DNA from: Thinopyrum elongatum
Taxonomy: Eukaryota; Streptophyta; Magnoliopsida; Poales; Poaceae
DNA length: 64,000 nt
Assembly: GCA_011799875.1 (NCBI GenBank)
Contig: CM022301.1
Coordinates: forward strand, 208,539,771 to 208,603,770
Direction of reading: 5' to 3'
Notes under the pieces: generated by a model
Databases searched by the model: none
What the model saw: the letters and a program-made list of their open reading frames with translations, nothing else
What the model was told of the DNA's origin: nothing
Translations under genes and position numbers: made by a program
Part shown: one piece after another, positions 1 through 12,700 of the stretch
Numbering within the stretch: the stretch's first letter is position 1
Layout of the letters: each line of letters starts with the position of its first letter

Positions 1-1130
1 TTCATAGTCAAGCTAATTTGGGTTGTTCTGGAGGTAGCACAGTTTGTTGGTTGTGACATGTTCAAATTTTGTTTCAGAGCATGTACTAGTAGATTGTAAC
101 ACTATTAAAATGAGGAATAAAACTCACAAATCATCTGCAAAAAAAAATCGATGGAGCGGGTTACCCATCGGTTCGTGTGTGTGAGAGAGGTTGGCATGTG
201 TTCTAATGTGTTTATGCTCTTGTAGTGATCTAAACGCTCTTATACTTCTTTACGGAGGAAGTAGTTTTTATGCTTGTGTGCTCATGATGACTCCTTGTGT
301 GGTATTTTTATGCATATATGCTCTTTATTAACTCTTTGTTTTCTAAATGAATTAATATTGTTCATGACATATTTGATTGCCTCATGTTGAAAAAAAATCT
401 ACAAGTTATTGGGGTTAATCTTACCACCTCAATCAAAATGGTCACCAATCTTATCCATCACTCATTGCTAGCCCAAACACTAAATTGGTTATGCCCCGAC
501 CATCTTTCATCCTTGCAATGAGACAAAATGTTGGCTCATCCAATCCACCCAATCAAATAGAAAAAGTGGTTATCCTTAGCCAGCTTGACGGATACCCTCA
601 ACCACTCAAACATATTTTGTAATCGGTGGCGGAGCCAGAGCTTCTATGGAGCCTGCGCAAGTTGAGTCTAAGTTCGAAAGGGTATTTTGGATACTCTAGA
701 TATAAAATAGCACCTAAATTCTGAATCACAAATCCACCTTAATAATAAAGTGAAAATATAAACACAGTACTCATATAAATTTAATTCTAAAGTTATGTAA
801 CATATAATATATCAACGTTTTTTCCCTTTTACTAGCATAAAGACCACAAACTACACATTAAGAAAATATAGATTGTATAAGACAACCAGAAGGTAGAAAT
901 ATTGCAGGAATACCTCCAAATAATGGTCCGCAAGTTGCCGGATTCTTACATAGTTGTCTTGATGTAGTGCCCAACAACCAACATATATAAATGTTCTCTA
1001 GTCATGATCATCCCTACTGGAAAATTCCTTATCCCTAAGTCTATCAATCCCCAACCCAAATCAGTAATTCAATTAAAAATCTTACTAAAGGAACTGCCAA
1101 GGAGGAGAATGAGGGGTTGAGGGAACGAAT
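1..1130. other. Unassigned AT-rich flank
   Basis: No open reading frame of convincing quality and no recognisable LTR, TIR or gene exon. The sequence is AT-rich. It ends in AGAAT, which is repeated after the solo LTR that follows, so it is the original target DNA of that insertion. It may be decayed transposon sequence that I do not recognise. Confidence 0.5.
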
Positions 1131-1512
1131 AGAATTGATAGAGGCGAGGGTCCCGATCTTTCGATGAGATGATAACTATCGATTTGGTGGAGCCGACTTT
1201 GATGACCCGACTACAAACGTGCACGATGTTGCGCCTTAGCAATCGCTAAACCAATCTCCTGAGGTTACTGACGATGCTGGAAGCACGATCAGCCTGACCA
1301 CGAAGGTCTATTCCTGCACGCAATCGAAGAACAAGCAAGAATATGATAATGCAATCTGAATATTGCGAATATAGATGAAGTATTGATAAAGGTGGGGATC
1401 CGAAAGCGGTCTTGGTCTGGTCGTTGGACACAAATGACGTACACGAAGTTGCAATGGCTAACTTTTAACTAAACAAATCCCAAGGAAAAAGCTACTAGAT
1501 TGATCTACTTAT

Positions 1513-4326
1513 TGTAACACCCCCGGTGATTAGCAACAGTAATCACTTTTGATAATGACATGTTAGCATGATCAACAGTGCATAATCATCATTAGCATCA
1601 CATTGCATTTCAACTCCTAAGTCAAATTCAAGTTTAAATGAAAGTGGAATATAAAAGTTGTCCAACATAGGAGCTAAAATGTCAGATAAATAACAAATAT
1701 TCCAGAGGCTATTCTAAAATTGAAACCAACATCATTGAAATTGGATAAGTGACTCGAACAACCTCAAATAGTGGATAAAGATAATATTTAGTAACCATTT
1801 ATTAAATCTGAAATAAATATGGAATTATGTTTTGCCCAAACTAATTTTAGGTGTTAGGGAATAATGCACTGGTATTTATGAAATAGGTCACACTTTTTAC
1901 AAAAACCATTTGGGGCCTAAACATTTAACAGTGGAGAAAAGAGAATAAAGAAAAGGAAAAAGAAACAGAAAAGGAAAAAAAGAGCAACACCCCCCCCGGC
2001 CCAACTGGGCCGAAGCCCAGCCGGCCGGCCCACCTGCGCCCCCCTCTCTATATGGCCTCCCCCAGGAGACCCAAACCCTAACCCCACCGGTGCCTCGGTA
2101 ACCGTTGCGAGATATACACGGATCCACCAAAGCTTGAAGTATTTATATATCAACCAGATCTGAACCTTCGTCAACAAAGATGGCTCGAAACAATTGCCGA
2201 TTATGATATGAATATCTCATACACCCCCGGCAAGGCTAATGTAATGGCCGATGCTTTGAGTCGCAAGTCCTATAGCAACAATCTTATGGTCAAGAAACCA
2301 CAACCTCTTCTCCATGAAGAGCTTTGCAAGTTGAACCTCCATATTATCCCACAGGGTTTCTCAATACCCTGGTTGTCGAACCAGATTTAGAACACGGCAT
2401 TAAGGTTATGCAAGGTATGACACTGAAGTGAAAAGATCAAGCGATACCTCGAGAAAGGAAAGCCGTCGGAATTCCATCTTGATGCAGATGGGATCCTATT
2501 TTCCAACACCGTCTCTTCGTACCCAAGTTCAAGAATGAGAGGGAAAACGTTATGAAGGAGCTCATGACACTCCTGTCCATTCACCCTGGTAGCACAAAGA
2601 TGTACCGTGACATTTGTCAAAGATTCTGGTGGCCTAATATGAAGCGAGACCTTGCTCGTTAGTTTTGAGTGTGACGTTTGCCGCCGCGTTAAGGCTCAAC
2701 ATCAAAGGCCGCAGGAACTCTGCAACCCTGGAAATTCCTGAATGGAAATGGGACAAGGTCCAATGGATTTCATACTGGTTTTCCCAAATCCAGAAGGGTA
2801 ATGATGCTATATTGTTGTCATTGACCGATTCTCTAAGGTTGCCCACTTTCTGCCTTTAAGGAGACAATCACTGCTACCGTTAGCAGACTTGTATGTTTCC
2901 CGAATTGTGTCACTCCACGGTGTTCCGTGGAGATCAGTTCTGATCGTGGCACCTCTTCACCTCCAGATTCTGGAATAGTTTCCAAGAAGCTATGGGAACA
3001 CATCTGTCGTTCTACCGCTTTTCTTCACCCTCAGTCACAGGGTCAAGTTGAACGAGTTAATCAAGTGCTCGAAGATATGCTTCGAGCTTGCGTCATCTCC
3101 TTCGGTAAGAAATGGGAGGAATCTCTCCCGTATGCCGAATTCTCTTACAAAATAGCTATCAAGCTAGTCTGAAGATGGCACCGTTTGAAGTTCTATACGG
3201 TCGTAGTGTCGAACCCCTCTGAATTGGTCAGAAACTGGGGAACGCTCACTCGTCGGACCGGACATTATTCGGCAAGCTGAAGAACAAGTCCGTATTGTTC
3301 GTGAACATTTGAAGTCTGCTCAGTCCGTCAGAAGAGCACTATGACCGAAAGCACCAGGAAATAGTCTATCAACCTGGCGAGCAAGCTTACCTCCGCGTCA
3401 CTCCTTGGTGAAAGGCACTCATCGTCGTTCGGAATCAAAGGCAGTTAGCCCCTCGCTACATTGGCCCGTTCCGTATCCTTGCCCGTCGAGGAGAAGTGGC
3501 ATATCAATTGGAATTGCCGCAAATCTTTCTCAAGTACATGACGTCTTTCATGTATCCCAACTCCGCCGCTGCTTCAAGGATCCTATTCGAGCTGTGGATC
3601 ATGAAGTGCTTGAATTACGGGAAGATCTGTCTTATCAGAACATCCCATCCGTATTCTGATCAAGCTGAGCGTCGAACACGTCCAAAGTCAATCAAGTTCC
3701 TCAAGGTTCAATGGTCAAATCATTCTGAAGATGAAGCCACTTGGGAACGCGAGGATCGTCTTCGCGAAGAATACCCCTCTTTCTTTCAGTCTTCCCTCTT
3801 AATTCTCGGACGAGAATTCTTAATAGATGAGGAGAGGATAATGTTGCATATGTAGTATAGATCCTTGCTTGCTGAGTACTTCGGATGAGTACTCACGGTT
3901 GCTTTATTTTCTCTTTTCCCCCATATACCCCACCTTGATGATACACCAGACGATGGAGTCCAGGAGCCAGACGCCACCACCGGAGCCTACTACCAGGCGG
4001 GTCCAGAGGGCACGTACTACTGGATCGAGCCAGCTGACCAGGAGTAGGATCGGAGGCTCCCAGGCAGGAGGCCAACGCCTTTCGATCTAGTGTCGCTGTT
4101 TGTGCTAGCCTTCTTAAGGCAGAACTTGTCTAACTATGTCTGTACCCAGATATTATTTGTATGACTGACTTATGTATTCGGATCTTCGGATCCCCGGTCT
4201 GTAATATTGTGGACCTCCGTTTATTTGTGTTTAGAGTTGTGTTGTGATATCTTCCCGTGAGTCCCTGGGCTTGATCGTACACGTTTGCGTGTATGATTAG
4301 TGTACGATTGAACCGGGGGCGTCACA
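1513..4326 (+). mobile_element. Internally deleted gypsy retrotransposon nested in the solo LTR
   Basis: Starts TGTAACACCCCCGG and ends CCGGGGGCGTCACA, flanked by the 5-bp TSD CTTAT (1508-1512, 4327-4331). The first ~590 bp match the start, and the last ~490 bp the end, of the 3.9-kb solo LTR at 9778-13683 read on its minus strand. Between them lies a pol remnant. Thus the 5' LTR is fused at about 2100 to pol, and pol is fused at about 3835 to the inside of the 3' LTR. Two large internal deletions have occurred while both outer ends and the TSD stayed intact. Confidence 0.85.
2105..3800 (+). pseudogene. Gypsy pol remnant: RNase H end, integrase, chromodomain
   Basis: The reading frame is broken many times, but conserved blocks follow in the correct order. 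First is the RNase H tail (YTPGKANVMADALSRK, about 2218-2265). Next is the integrase zinc-binding region near 2575-2690, where the second Cys pair reads CDVCRRVK. The catalytic core follows, with HPQSQGQVERVNQ near 3028-3066. Last is a C-terminal chromodomain-like block (KFLKVQWSNHSEDEATWE, about 3690-3745). A chromodomain after integrase points to a chromovirus, probably the Tekay/Del type; that lineage call is inference. Gag, protease and most of RT are missing because of the upstream deletion. It cannot make a functional protein. Confidence 0.85.
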
Positions 4327-4467
4327 CTTATATAGGAGCAAGGGGTGGCAGCCAAGGAGGTGGGAGGACGTCCCAAGGCATCCTAAAACCAACCCTAGGT
4401 CGTACAAGGCCCATGGGCCCAAGTGGAGGTGATGCAACACCTTTGGACTTGTAGTTTGACTTGGATT

Positions 4468-4576
4468 CTTTTTTTTATAACCCCACCCATATATTAATTA
4501 AATTAGAATGTTAATACAATAATTCATTACAGCATCTGCCACACAGGCCGGAACGCTATTAATAAGAACACCATCA
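4468..4576 (-). mobile_element. Short LINE-like 3' end fragment in the solo LTR
   Basis: Compared with the uninterrupted LTR at 52815-53793, about 105 bp here are foreign and replace about 15 bp of LTR. On the minus strand the foreign piece ends in ...GGGTGGGGTTATAAAAAAAA, a tail typical of plant LINEs. No clear TSD is visible, so insertion with a small deletion, or filler DNA from break repair, are both possible. Confidence 0.45.
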
Positions 4577-5038
4577 AATTGTTTCGTCAATATCTCAATG
4601 CTTCGGACGAATTTGAAGGTGAATCCAATTGGGTCGGAAAGAGCACGAAATCTACTTTCCAACAAAAAAAGAATCACCCAATTCGGAGTCCGGATGAAAG
4701 AGATCTTGGCATTTTGAGTCAGGTATGTCTATGCAATCCGAATCTGAGTCCAGAACGTGAGAGACTTGGACTCTATCTTCTCTTGGCCCAAAAGTAACGT
4801 GAGAGGACTTTTTGAACAGCACCTAAACTTCTCTTTTCCCCTTATCTTCATATGTGGATTGTACAAATATCGCATACACCTCAAATATGCATGTATGCAA
4901 TATTTTTGGCCGTATCCAAGGTAGTCATGTCCTCATCAAGAATGGCCTTCGTTCGCCGCCGGCCACACACCTAGGCCAAATGCGAGCTTCCACTCGCCGA
5001 TACAGACTACAATGGAAGTTAACTACGCTGGGCTATGA

Positions 5039-6796
5039 TGAAGGAAATATGTCATAGAGGCAATAATAAAGTTGTTATTTTATATTTCCTTATTCATGAT
5101 AAAGGTTTATTATTCATGCTAGAATTGTATTGATCGAAAACCATAATACATGTGTGAATACATAAACAAACACCGTGTCCCTAGTAAGCCTCTACTAGAC
5201 TAGCTCGTTGATCAAAGATGGTTAAGGTTTCCTAACCATGGACATGAGTTGTCATTTGATAACGGGATCACATCATTAGGAGAATGATGTGATGGACAAG
5301 ACCCATCCATTAGCTTAGCATAATGATCGTTCAGTTTAATTGCTATTGCTTTCTTTATGTCAAATACATATTCCTTTGACTATGAGATTATGCAACTCCC
5401 GGATACCGGAGGAATGCCTTGTGTGCTATAAAATGTCACAACATAACTGGGTGACTATAAAGATGCTCTACAGGTATCTCCGAAGGTATCTGTTGAGTTG
5501 GCATAGATCGAGACTAGGATTTGTCACTCCGAGCATCGGAGAGGTATCTCTGGGCCCTCTCGGTAATACACATCATAAGCTTGCAAGCAAACGACTAAGG
5601 AGTTGGTCATGAGGTGATGTATTACGGAACGAGTAAAGAGACTTGCCTGTAACGAGATTGAACTAGGTATGAAGATACCGACAATCGAATCTCGGGCAAG
5701 TAACATACCGATGGACAAAGGGAATTACGTATGTTGTCATAACGGTTCGACCGATAAAGATCTTCGTAGAATATGTAGGAGCCAATATGGGCATCCAGGT
5801 TCCGCTATTGGTTATTGACCGGAGAGGTGTCTCGGTCATGTCTACATAGTTCTCGAACCCGTAGGGTCCGCACGCTTAACGTTCGATGACGATATTGTAT
5901 TATATGAGTTATGTGATTTGGTGACCGAATGTTGTTCGGAGTCCCGGATGAGATCACAGACATGACGAGGAGTCTCGAAATGGTCGAGAGGTAAAGATTC
6001 GTATATAGGACGATAGTATTCGGACACCGGAAGTGTTTCGGGGGTACCGGGTACTTATCGGGTCACCGGAAGGGGTTCCGGGCACCCCCGGCAAAAGATA
6101 TGGGCCTTATGGGACAAGAGGGGAAACGCACCAGCCACAAGGGGCTGGTGCGCCCCCCATATGGGTCGAACCAGAAGGAGAAGGAAAGAAGGGAAGGGAA
6201 AGGAAAGGGGGGATCCGGCCTCCCCCTTCCTTCTCTCCCCCTCCTCTTTCCTCCCCCCTCCGGCAGATATGGCAGGGGGGCGCGCGGCTAGGGAGGAGCC
6301 CAAGTAGGATTCGGTCCTACTTGGGGCGCCTCCTAGCCTCTCCCCTCCCCCTCCCACCTATATATATGTGGAAGGGGTGCGCCTAGCACACACCAGATCA
6401 ATTGTTAGCCGTGTGCGGCACCCCCCTCCACCGTTTACACCCCGGTCATATCTTCGTAGTGCTTAGGCGAAGCCCTGCGAGGATCACTTTACCATCACTG
6501 TCACCACACCGTCGTGTTGACGAAACTCATCTACTACCCCGACGACTTGCTGGATCAAGAAGGCGAGGGACGTCATCGAGCTGAACGTGTGCAGAACGCG
6601 GAGGTACCGTACGTTCGGTACTTGATCGGTTGACGTGAGAAGAAGTTCGACTACATCAACCGCGTTGTGAAACGCTTCCGCTTACGATCTACGAGGGTAC
6701 GTAGACACACTCTCCCCTCTCGTTGCTATGCATCTCCTTGATAGATCTTGCGTGTGCGTAGAATTTTTTTTGTTTTCCATGCAACGTTTCCCAACA
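5039..6796 (+). mobile_element. Solo LTR of an Angela/WIS-type copia element
   Basis: A 1,758-bp sequence from TGAAGGAAATATG to CCCAACA, flanked by the 5-bp TSD TATGA (5034-5038 and 6797-6801). Its text matches my memory of Triticeae Angela/WIS/BARE-1 LTRs closely (for example AATGATGTGATGGACA near 5283 and GGTATCTCTGGGCCC near 5540). A TATATATG box lies at about 6359, followed by the usual GC-rich untranslated stretch. No primer-binding site or coding DNA is attached, so it is a solo LTR. It begins TGAAGG where family members usually begin TGTTGAAGG, so the first bases may be altered. Confidence 0.9.
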
Positions 6797-6871
6797 TATG
6801 AGACGGTGACAAGTCCAACACAACTTTACCCTAGTAAAAACCAGCATAAGTATTATTGCCTTTGTCACTGT

Positions 6872-8396
6872 TGATACGTCCATTTTGCATCATGTTTTAT
6901 TACTGTTATTTACATTGTTTTATGTATAATAATGCTTTTTGAAGTAATTCTAATGCATTTTCTCTCATAATATGCAAGGTACACACAAAGAGGGAGAATA
7001 CCGGCAGCTGGAATTCTGGACCTGAAAAGGCTACGTCAGGCTACCTATTCTGCACAACTCCAAATGAGCTGAAACTTCACGGAGATTTTTTATGGAATAT
7101 ATGAGAAATATTGGAGCCAATAAGTACCAGAGGAGGCCCACCAGGTGGGCACAACCCACCTAGGCGCGCCTGGGCCCAGGGAGCCCAGGCGCTCCCTGGT
7201 GGGTTGTGCCCTCCTCGGCCCACCTCCGGTGCCCCTCTTCTGGTATATAAGTCATTTTGACCTAGAAAAAATAAGGAGAGGACTTTCGGGACGAAGCGCC
7301 GCCGTCTCGAGACGGAACTTGGGCAGGAGCACTTCTGCCCTCCAGCGGAGCAATTCCGCCGGGGGAACTTCCCTCCCGGAGGGGGAAATCATCATCATCA
7401 TCATCACCAACAGCTCTCCCATCTTGGGGAGGGCAATCTCCATCAACATCTTCAATAGCACCAACTCCTCTCAAACCCTAGTTCATCTCTTGTGTTCAAT
7501 CTTTGTACCGAAACTATAGATTGGTACTTGTGGGTGACTAGTAGTGTTGATTACATCTTGTAGTTGATTACTATAGGGTTTATTCGGTGGAAGATTATAT
7601 GTTCAGATCCATTATGCTATTTAATACCCCTATGATCTTGAGCATGATTATCATTTGTGAGTAGTTACTTTTGTTCTTGAGGTCACGGGAGAAATCTTGT
7701 TGCAAGTAATCATGTGAACTTGATATGTGTTCGATATTTTGATGGTATGTATGTTGTGATTCCCTTAGTGGTGTCATGTGAACGTCTACTACATGACACT
7801 TCACCATATTTGGGCCTAAGGGAATGCGTTGTGGAGTAGTTATTAGATGATGGGTTGCGAGAGTGACAGAAGCTTAAACCATAGTTTATGCGCTATTCTG
7901 TAAAGGACTGATTTGGATCCAAAAGTTTAATGCTATGGTTAGAATTTATTCTTAATACTTTTCTCGTAGTTGCGGATGCTTGCGAGGGGGTTAATCATAA
8001 GTAGGAGGTTTGTTCAAGTAAGAACAGCACCTAAGCACCAGTCCACCCACATATCAAATTATCAAAGTAGTGAACACAAATCAAACCAACATGATGAAAG
8101 TGACTAGATGAAATTCCCGTGTACCCTCAAGAACGCTTTGCTTATCATAAGAGACCGTTTTAGCCTGTCCTTTGCCTCAAAAGGATTGGGCTACCTTGCT
8201 GCACTTTTGTTACCGTTACCGTTACTTGCTCGTTACAAATTATCTTGCTATCAAACTACTTGTTACTTATAATTTCAGTGCTTGCAGAGAATACCTTGCT
8301 GAAAACCACTTGTCATTTCCTTCTGCTCCTCGTTGGGTTCGACACTCTTACTTATCGAAAGGACTATGATTGATCCCCTATACTTGTGGGTCATCA
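6872..8396 (+). repeat. 5' LTR of the Athila-like element
   Basis: A 1,525-bp LTR, TG...CA, nearly identical to 26018-27536. It holds a GC-rich, hairpin-prone block (about 7134-7215: complementary GGTGGGCACAACCCACC and GGTGGGTTGTGCC segments around CGCGCC) just before a TATA box. An R/U5-like region follows. Confidence 0.93.
7244..7250 (+). promoter_or_regulatory. TATA box of the Athila-like 5' LTR
   Basis: TATATAA lies about 30 bp after the GC-rich hairpin block and is preserved at 26384-26390 in the 3' LTR. Its place in the LTR is where a plant retrotransposon promoter is expected. Confidence 0.6.
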
Positions 8397-8407
8397 AGGC
8401 TCTTTTC

Positions 8408-8426
8408 TGGTGCCGTTGCCGGGGAG
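8408..8426 (+). other. Primer-binding site, tRNA-Asp type
   Basis: TGGTGCCGTTGCCGGGGAG starts 12 bp after the LTR. The usual site in this group is TGGCGCCGTTGCCGGGG, complementary to the 3' end of tRNA-Asp; here one C is now T. Confidence 0.75.
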
Positions 8427-8502
8427 TGAAGCGCTCTTGGTAAGTGGAAATCGGTAAGGAAAAATTATTACTACGTGCTGAAATTTACTGTTACTTGTCA
8501 CT

Positions 8503-9777
8503 ATGGAAAACAATCCTTTGATGGTTTTGTTCGGGGCATCTTCACCTCGACCGGAACCACAATTAGTTACCCCTCAACCTACTGCACCTATTGAAAATAT
8601 TGGTTATGAAATTTCTTCGAGTATGATAGAACAACTGCTAGCTAATCCTTATGCAGGAGATGGAACCGAACATCCTGATATGCACTTGATATATGTGGAT
8701 GAAATTTGTGGATTATTTAAGCTTGCAGGTTTACCTGGAGATGAAGCTAAGAAGAAGGTTTTCCCTTTATCTTTGAAGGGAAAGTCATTGGCATGGTATA
8801 GGCTATGCGATGATATTGGATCTTGGAATTGGAATTGATTAAAATTGGAGTTTCACCAAAAAAAATATCCTATGCATCTAGTTCATCGTGATCGGAATTA
8901 CATATATAATTTTTGGCCTCGTGAAGGAGAAAGTATCGCTCTAGCTTGGGGGAGGCTTAAGTCAATGTTATATTCATGCCCCAATCATGAGCTCTCAAGA
9001 GAAATTATTATTCAGAATTTTTATGCTCGGCTTTCTCATGATGATCGATCCATGCTCGATACTTCTTGTACTGGTTCTTTTATGAAGAAGACTATTGAAT
9101 TCAGGTGGGATCTTTTAGAAAGAATTAAACACAACTCTGAAGATTGGGAACTCGATGAAGGTAAAGAGTGGGGTATTAAGCTTAAGTATGATTGTGTTAA
9201 ATCTTTTATGAATACCGAAGCTTTTCAAAAGTTTAGCACTAAATATGGACTTGACTCTGAGATAGTAGCCTCCTTTTGTGAATCATTTGCTACTCATGTT
9301 GATCTCCCTAAGGAGAAGTGGTTTAAATATCATCCACCTATTAAAGAAGAAATTAAAGAACCGGTAATAGCTAAAGATGGAACTATTATTTATAATGTTG
9401 ATCCAGTTGTTCCTACCGCTTATATTGAAAACCCACCTTTCCCTGTTAGGATAAAGGAACATGTTAAAGTTTTAACTGTGGTCAATAAAAGCTATATTAG
9501 AACACCTGAACCAGCTGAACAAATCAAGGTAGAACCTAGTGTTGCTATGGCTAAAGATCTCCTGGTTGAAAATATAGATGGGCATGTTATTTACTTCTGT
9601 GATGAAGTAGCTAGAATTGCCAAACCCGATGAAAAAGATAAACATAGACCTGTTGTTGGCATGCCTGTTGTCTCAGTTAAGATAGGAGATCACTGTTATC
9701 ATGGTTTATGTGACATAGGTGCTAGCATAAGTGCTATTCCTTTTACCTTATATCAAGAAATTATGAATGATATAGCA
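8503..9777 (+). pseudogene. Gag and start of protease, Athila-like element (interrupted)
   Basis: Starts at ATG 8503 (MENNPLMVLFGASS) and would make the capsid-like Gag of an Athila-lineage gypsy element. The core region includes FPLSLKGKSLAWY and, after it, EGESIALAWGRLKSMLYSCP. An in-frame TGA at 8836-8838 sits where an Arg codon is expected (NWN-stop-LKLEF), consistent with a CGA to TGA change. Downstream, the aspartic-protease start is visible as CDIGASISAIP (about 9710-9742). The ORF is cut at 9777 by the antisense solo LTR. It resumes in frame after that LTR and its TSD (...NDIA then PAEIEDID...), which confirms the insertion. The product is defective. Confidence 0.88.
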
Positions 9778-12700
9778 TGTGACGCCCCCGACTCAATCGT
9801 GCACTAATCATACACGCAAACATGCACGATCAAGCACAGGGACTCACGGGAAGATATCACAACACAACTCTAACACAAATAAACAGAGATCCACAATATT
9901 ACAGACCAGGGATCACGAAGATCCGAATACATGAGTCAGTCATACAAGTAATATCTGGGTACAGACATAGTTAGACAAGTTTTGCCTTAAGAAGGCTAGC
10001 ACAAACAACGACTCTAGATCGAAAGGCGTTGGCCTCCTACCTGGGAGCCTCCGATCCTACTCCTGGTCGGCTGGCTCGATCCAGTAGTAAGTACCGTCTG
10101 GACCCTCCTCGTAGTAAGCTCCTAAGATGACATCTGGCTCCGGGGCTCCATCGTCTGATGAATCATCAAAGTGGGATATGGGGAAAAAGAAGTAACAAAG
10201 CAACCGTGAGTACTCATCTGAAGTACTCAGCAAGCAAGGATCTACACTACATATGCAACATTATCAAAAAGGAAAAGGCTGTATATGTGGACTGGGCTGC
10301 AGAGATGCCAGAATAGAGAGATGGCCTAGTCCTATCGAAGACTAGCATCTTCAAACATCTTCACGAAGCCATCATCTTGCAGCAATAGAAGAGAGTAGAA
10401 TAGCATTTTATTAAGCAAGCCTAGAGATCCTTCCTCGACTCCCAGCGAGAAAGCGATCCCGAAGCTTCAATTAAGTAAACAAGTATCCAGTTCAAGTAGT
10501 AGATCGGGATAAACAAACTGAGCGTCCTTTACCGTAGGACCGGCTATCGATAGATTACTCTTCCCTGCAGGGGTGCACTACTGTTACCCAACACGCTCGA
10601 TCAACTCTGGTCGGACACACTTGCTGGGTAATGCTTGGCCTCGGAAGATCAACACGAAGCAGCACCCTACCTAGGCTCAGCAGAGAGGTCAGCACGCCGG
10701 ACTAACCTATGCACCCAGAGGTCTTGGGCCATCGCCCTGGGCACCCTGCGTGTTGCGTGGCTGGCCGGGGTGCAGGCGCGACACTGAACTCGTCAGTGAA
10801 GTATCCAGCCCATTCCCGGCGATCAGCCCGCACGGTGAACCGTGATGTCTGAAGAGCTTTCGGGAGAAACGTACGATGTAGAGGGCCCCATAAACCATAA
10901 TCCCGCGTGGTGGTAGTGCGTATAGGGCACGTCGACCCACTCAGATCAAATACCCAAATCCGATAGGCTGATTTAGTAACACGCGGAGACGATCAGAGTT
11001 TCTGAAGCTCCGCCACAATATCACACTCGAGTGCCCTTCCGGCACACCCGACATCATAGATCCCCTGCGGGTACCCATCAGGGTCGACCCGCCTGTAACA
11101 AAGGTCAAAGTAACAGTGTGGTTATAACACCAAGGGGGAAACCCCGAGGAATCACCCTCGATGAATTCCACTCGATGAAATCATCAAGGTGAATGTATGA
11201 GGCATCACCCTCGAGGTTCACACTGAGGGGTTGCACGACAGAGTCGTATCAGAAGTGGAGAAGGAGGAATCACCCTCGATGACCACGACCGAACAGCTAC
11301 ACTGCAGAGTATTCATCAGGAGTGCGTTACGAGGTATCACCCTCGGCACTCGATAGTAACTATGCAGAGTCGTACAACTAAGGGGGTGAAGTGATGTGTC
11401 GGTCTCTGGTCGACGATCACCTTGATCGAGTGGTCGATGATCAAGCAGGGGCAACAAGGGTAAGGTGGTGGGGGTCACTGATGGCTCACTACCAACCTAT
11501 ACTAAACAGTTTGACATAGGCAGGTAAGGTAACAATAAACAGGTTACAAAAGCAGGCTATGCATCAGAATAGGAGCAAACATTAACAGTAGCAAAATCTA
11601 ATGCAAGCAGGAGAAATGGAATGGGCGATATCTGAATGCTCAAGGGGGGGCTTGCCTGGTTGCTCTGGCAAGAAAGAGGGGTCGTCAACGGGCTGCTCGC
11701 CTCGAGCGTAGTCGTACTCAGCTGCAACGGCGTCGGTCTTGGCGTCTATCGAGAGAGAAGGAGGGGGAGAGAAACAATAAATTCACGGCAAAAATGCAAA
11801 CAATATGTATGACATGCCTAAATGCTATGTCGAGGTGTTCTACTGCCTAACTAAATGAGCTAGTTAATTTAGGAATTTATTTGGATTTATTTAATTAAAG
11901 TTGGGCACTATTTATTTATCAAATTCGGTCTAAAAGTTCCATGTTCATCTAGCTAGGGGCATCTGACAGGAATACAGAGGGCGTATTCAGATTCGTATCG
12001 AAATTCTGAGCAACTTTCGTATATAAATTATTTTCATCGGAGTTACGAATTATTTTATATGATTTTCTAAAGTTTTAATTATTTTCTGGAATTTATTTAA
12101 CTATTTAATCCAACATTATCCAGAACAGTGTATGATGACATCAGCATGACATCATGCTGACGTCAGTAGTCAACAGTGCAGTTAACCTAGTCAAACTGAC
12201 GTGTGGGTCCCAGCTGTCATTGGCTGTTTAGGTTAATTAGGGTTTAACTAAATTAATTACAGTTTAATTAGACTAACTAATTAATTAGCTTAATTAAACA
12301 GAATTAATTAATAATCATTTTTACTAAAAATTTTCTTCTCTTTTTTTAAACCGTTCTGGGGCTGGGCCCCGTTTGGCAGTGGCCCAGAGGGGCTTAGCGG
12401 GGCGGGCGCGGGCGCGGCGCCCCGTCGGGTGAACCCGGGACGCAGGCGAGCGGCCCAGGCGGCCGGCGACGGCAGCGGCAACGCCAGCAGCAGGCGGCAG
12501 CGCTGCTGGGCTAGCGGGGCGACGGTGGAGCAGCAGCAGCGGTGGCGGGCTCGGCGGCAGGCGGATGGGCGCGGGGGAAGGCGAGGCCGGGAGCTGCGGG
12601 CGGGCGCTGGCGCGGCGCAGCCAGGAGGCGCAGCTGGCGAGCGCGGGAGGCGAGTGGGCGTGGCCGGCGGGTCCGATGAGCAGAGGCGGGAGGCGAGCTG

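Larger units (their letters stand above)
1136..4938 (-). mobile_element. Solo LTR of a gypsy element, split by a later insertion
   Basis: On the minus strand this reads TGATGAGGACATGAC... to ...CCTCTATCA, a TG...CA LTR. It is flanked by the 5-bp direct repeat AGAAT (1131-1135 and 4939-4943). Removing the nested element at 1513-4326 leaves about 0.98 kb that matches, in reverse complement, the complete LTR at 52815-53793 along its whole length, including the TATATAAG stretch that the insertion cuts. No internal region is attached, so it arose by recombination between the two LTRs of a full element. A short LINE-like fragment near 4468 interrupts it again. Confidence 0.9.

Noticed and set aside
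6033..6386. ORFs of 100-117 residues
   Set aside because: They fall in the GC-rich leader of the Angela/WIS-type solo LTR.
11150..11360. CRISPR-like array of ATCACCCTCG repeats
   Set aside because: Repeats are 10 bp, irregularly spaced, inside a plant LTR; nothing else fits CRISPR.
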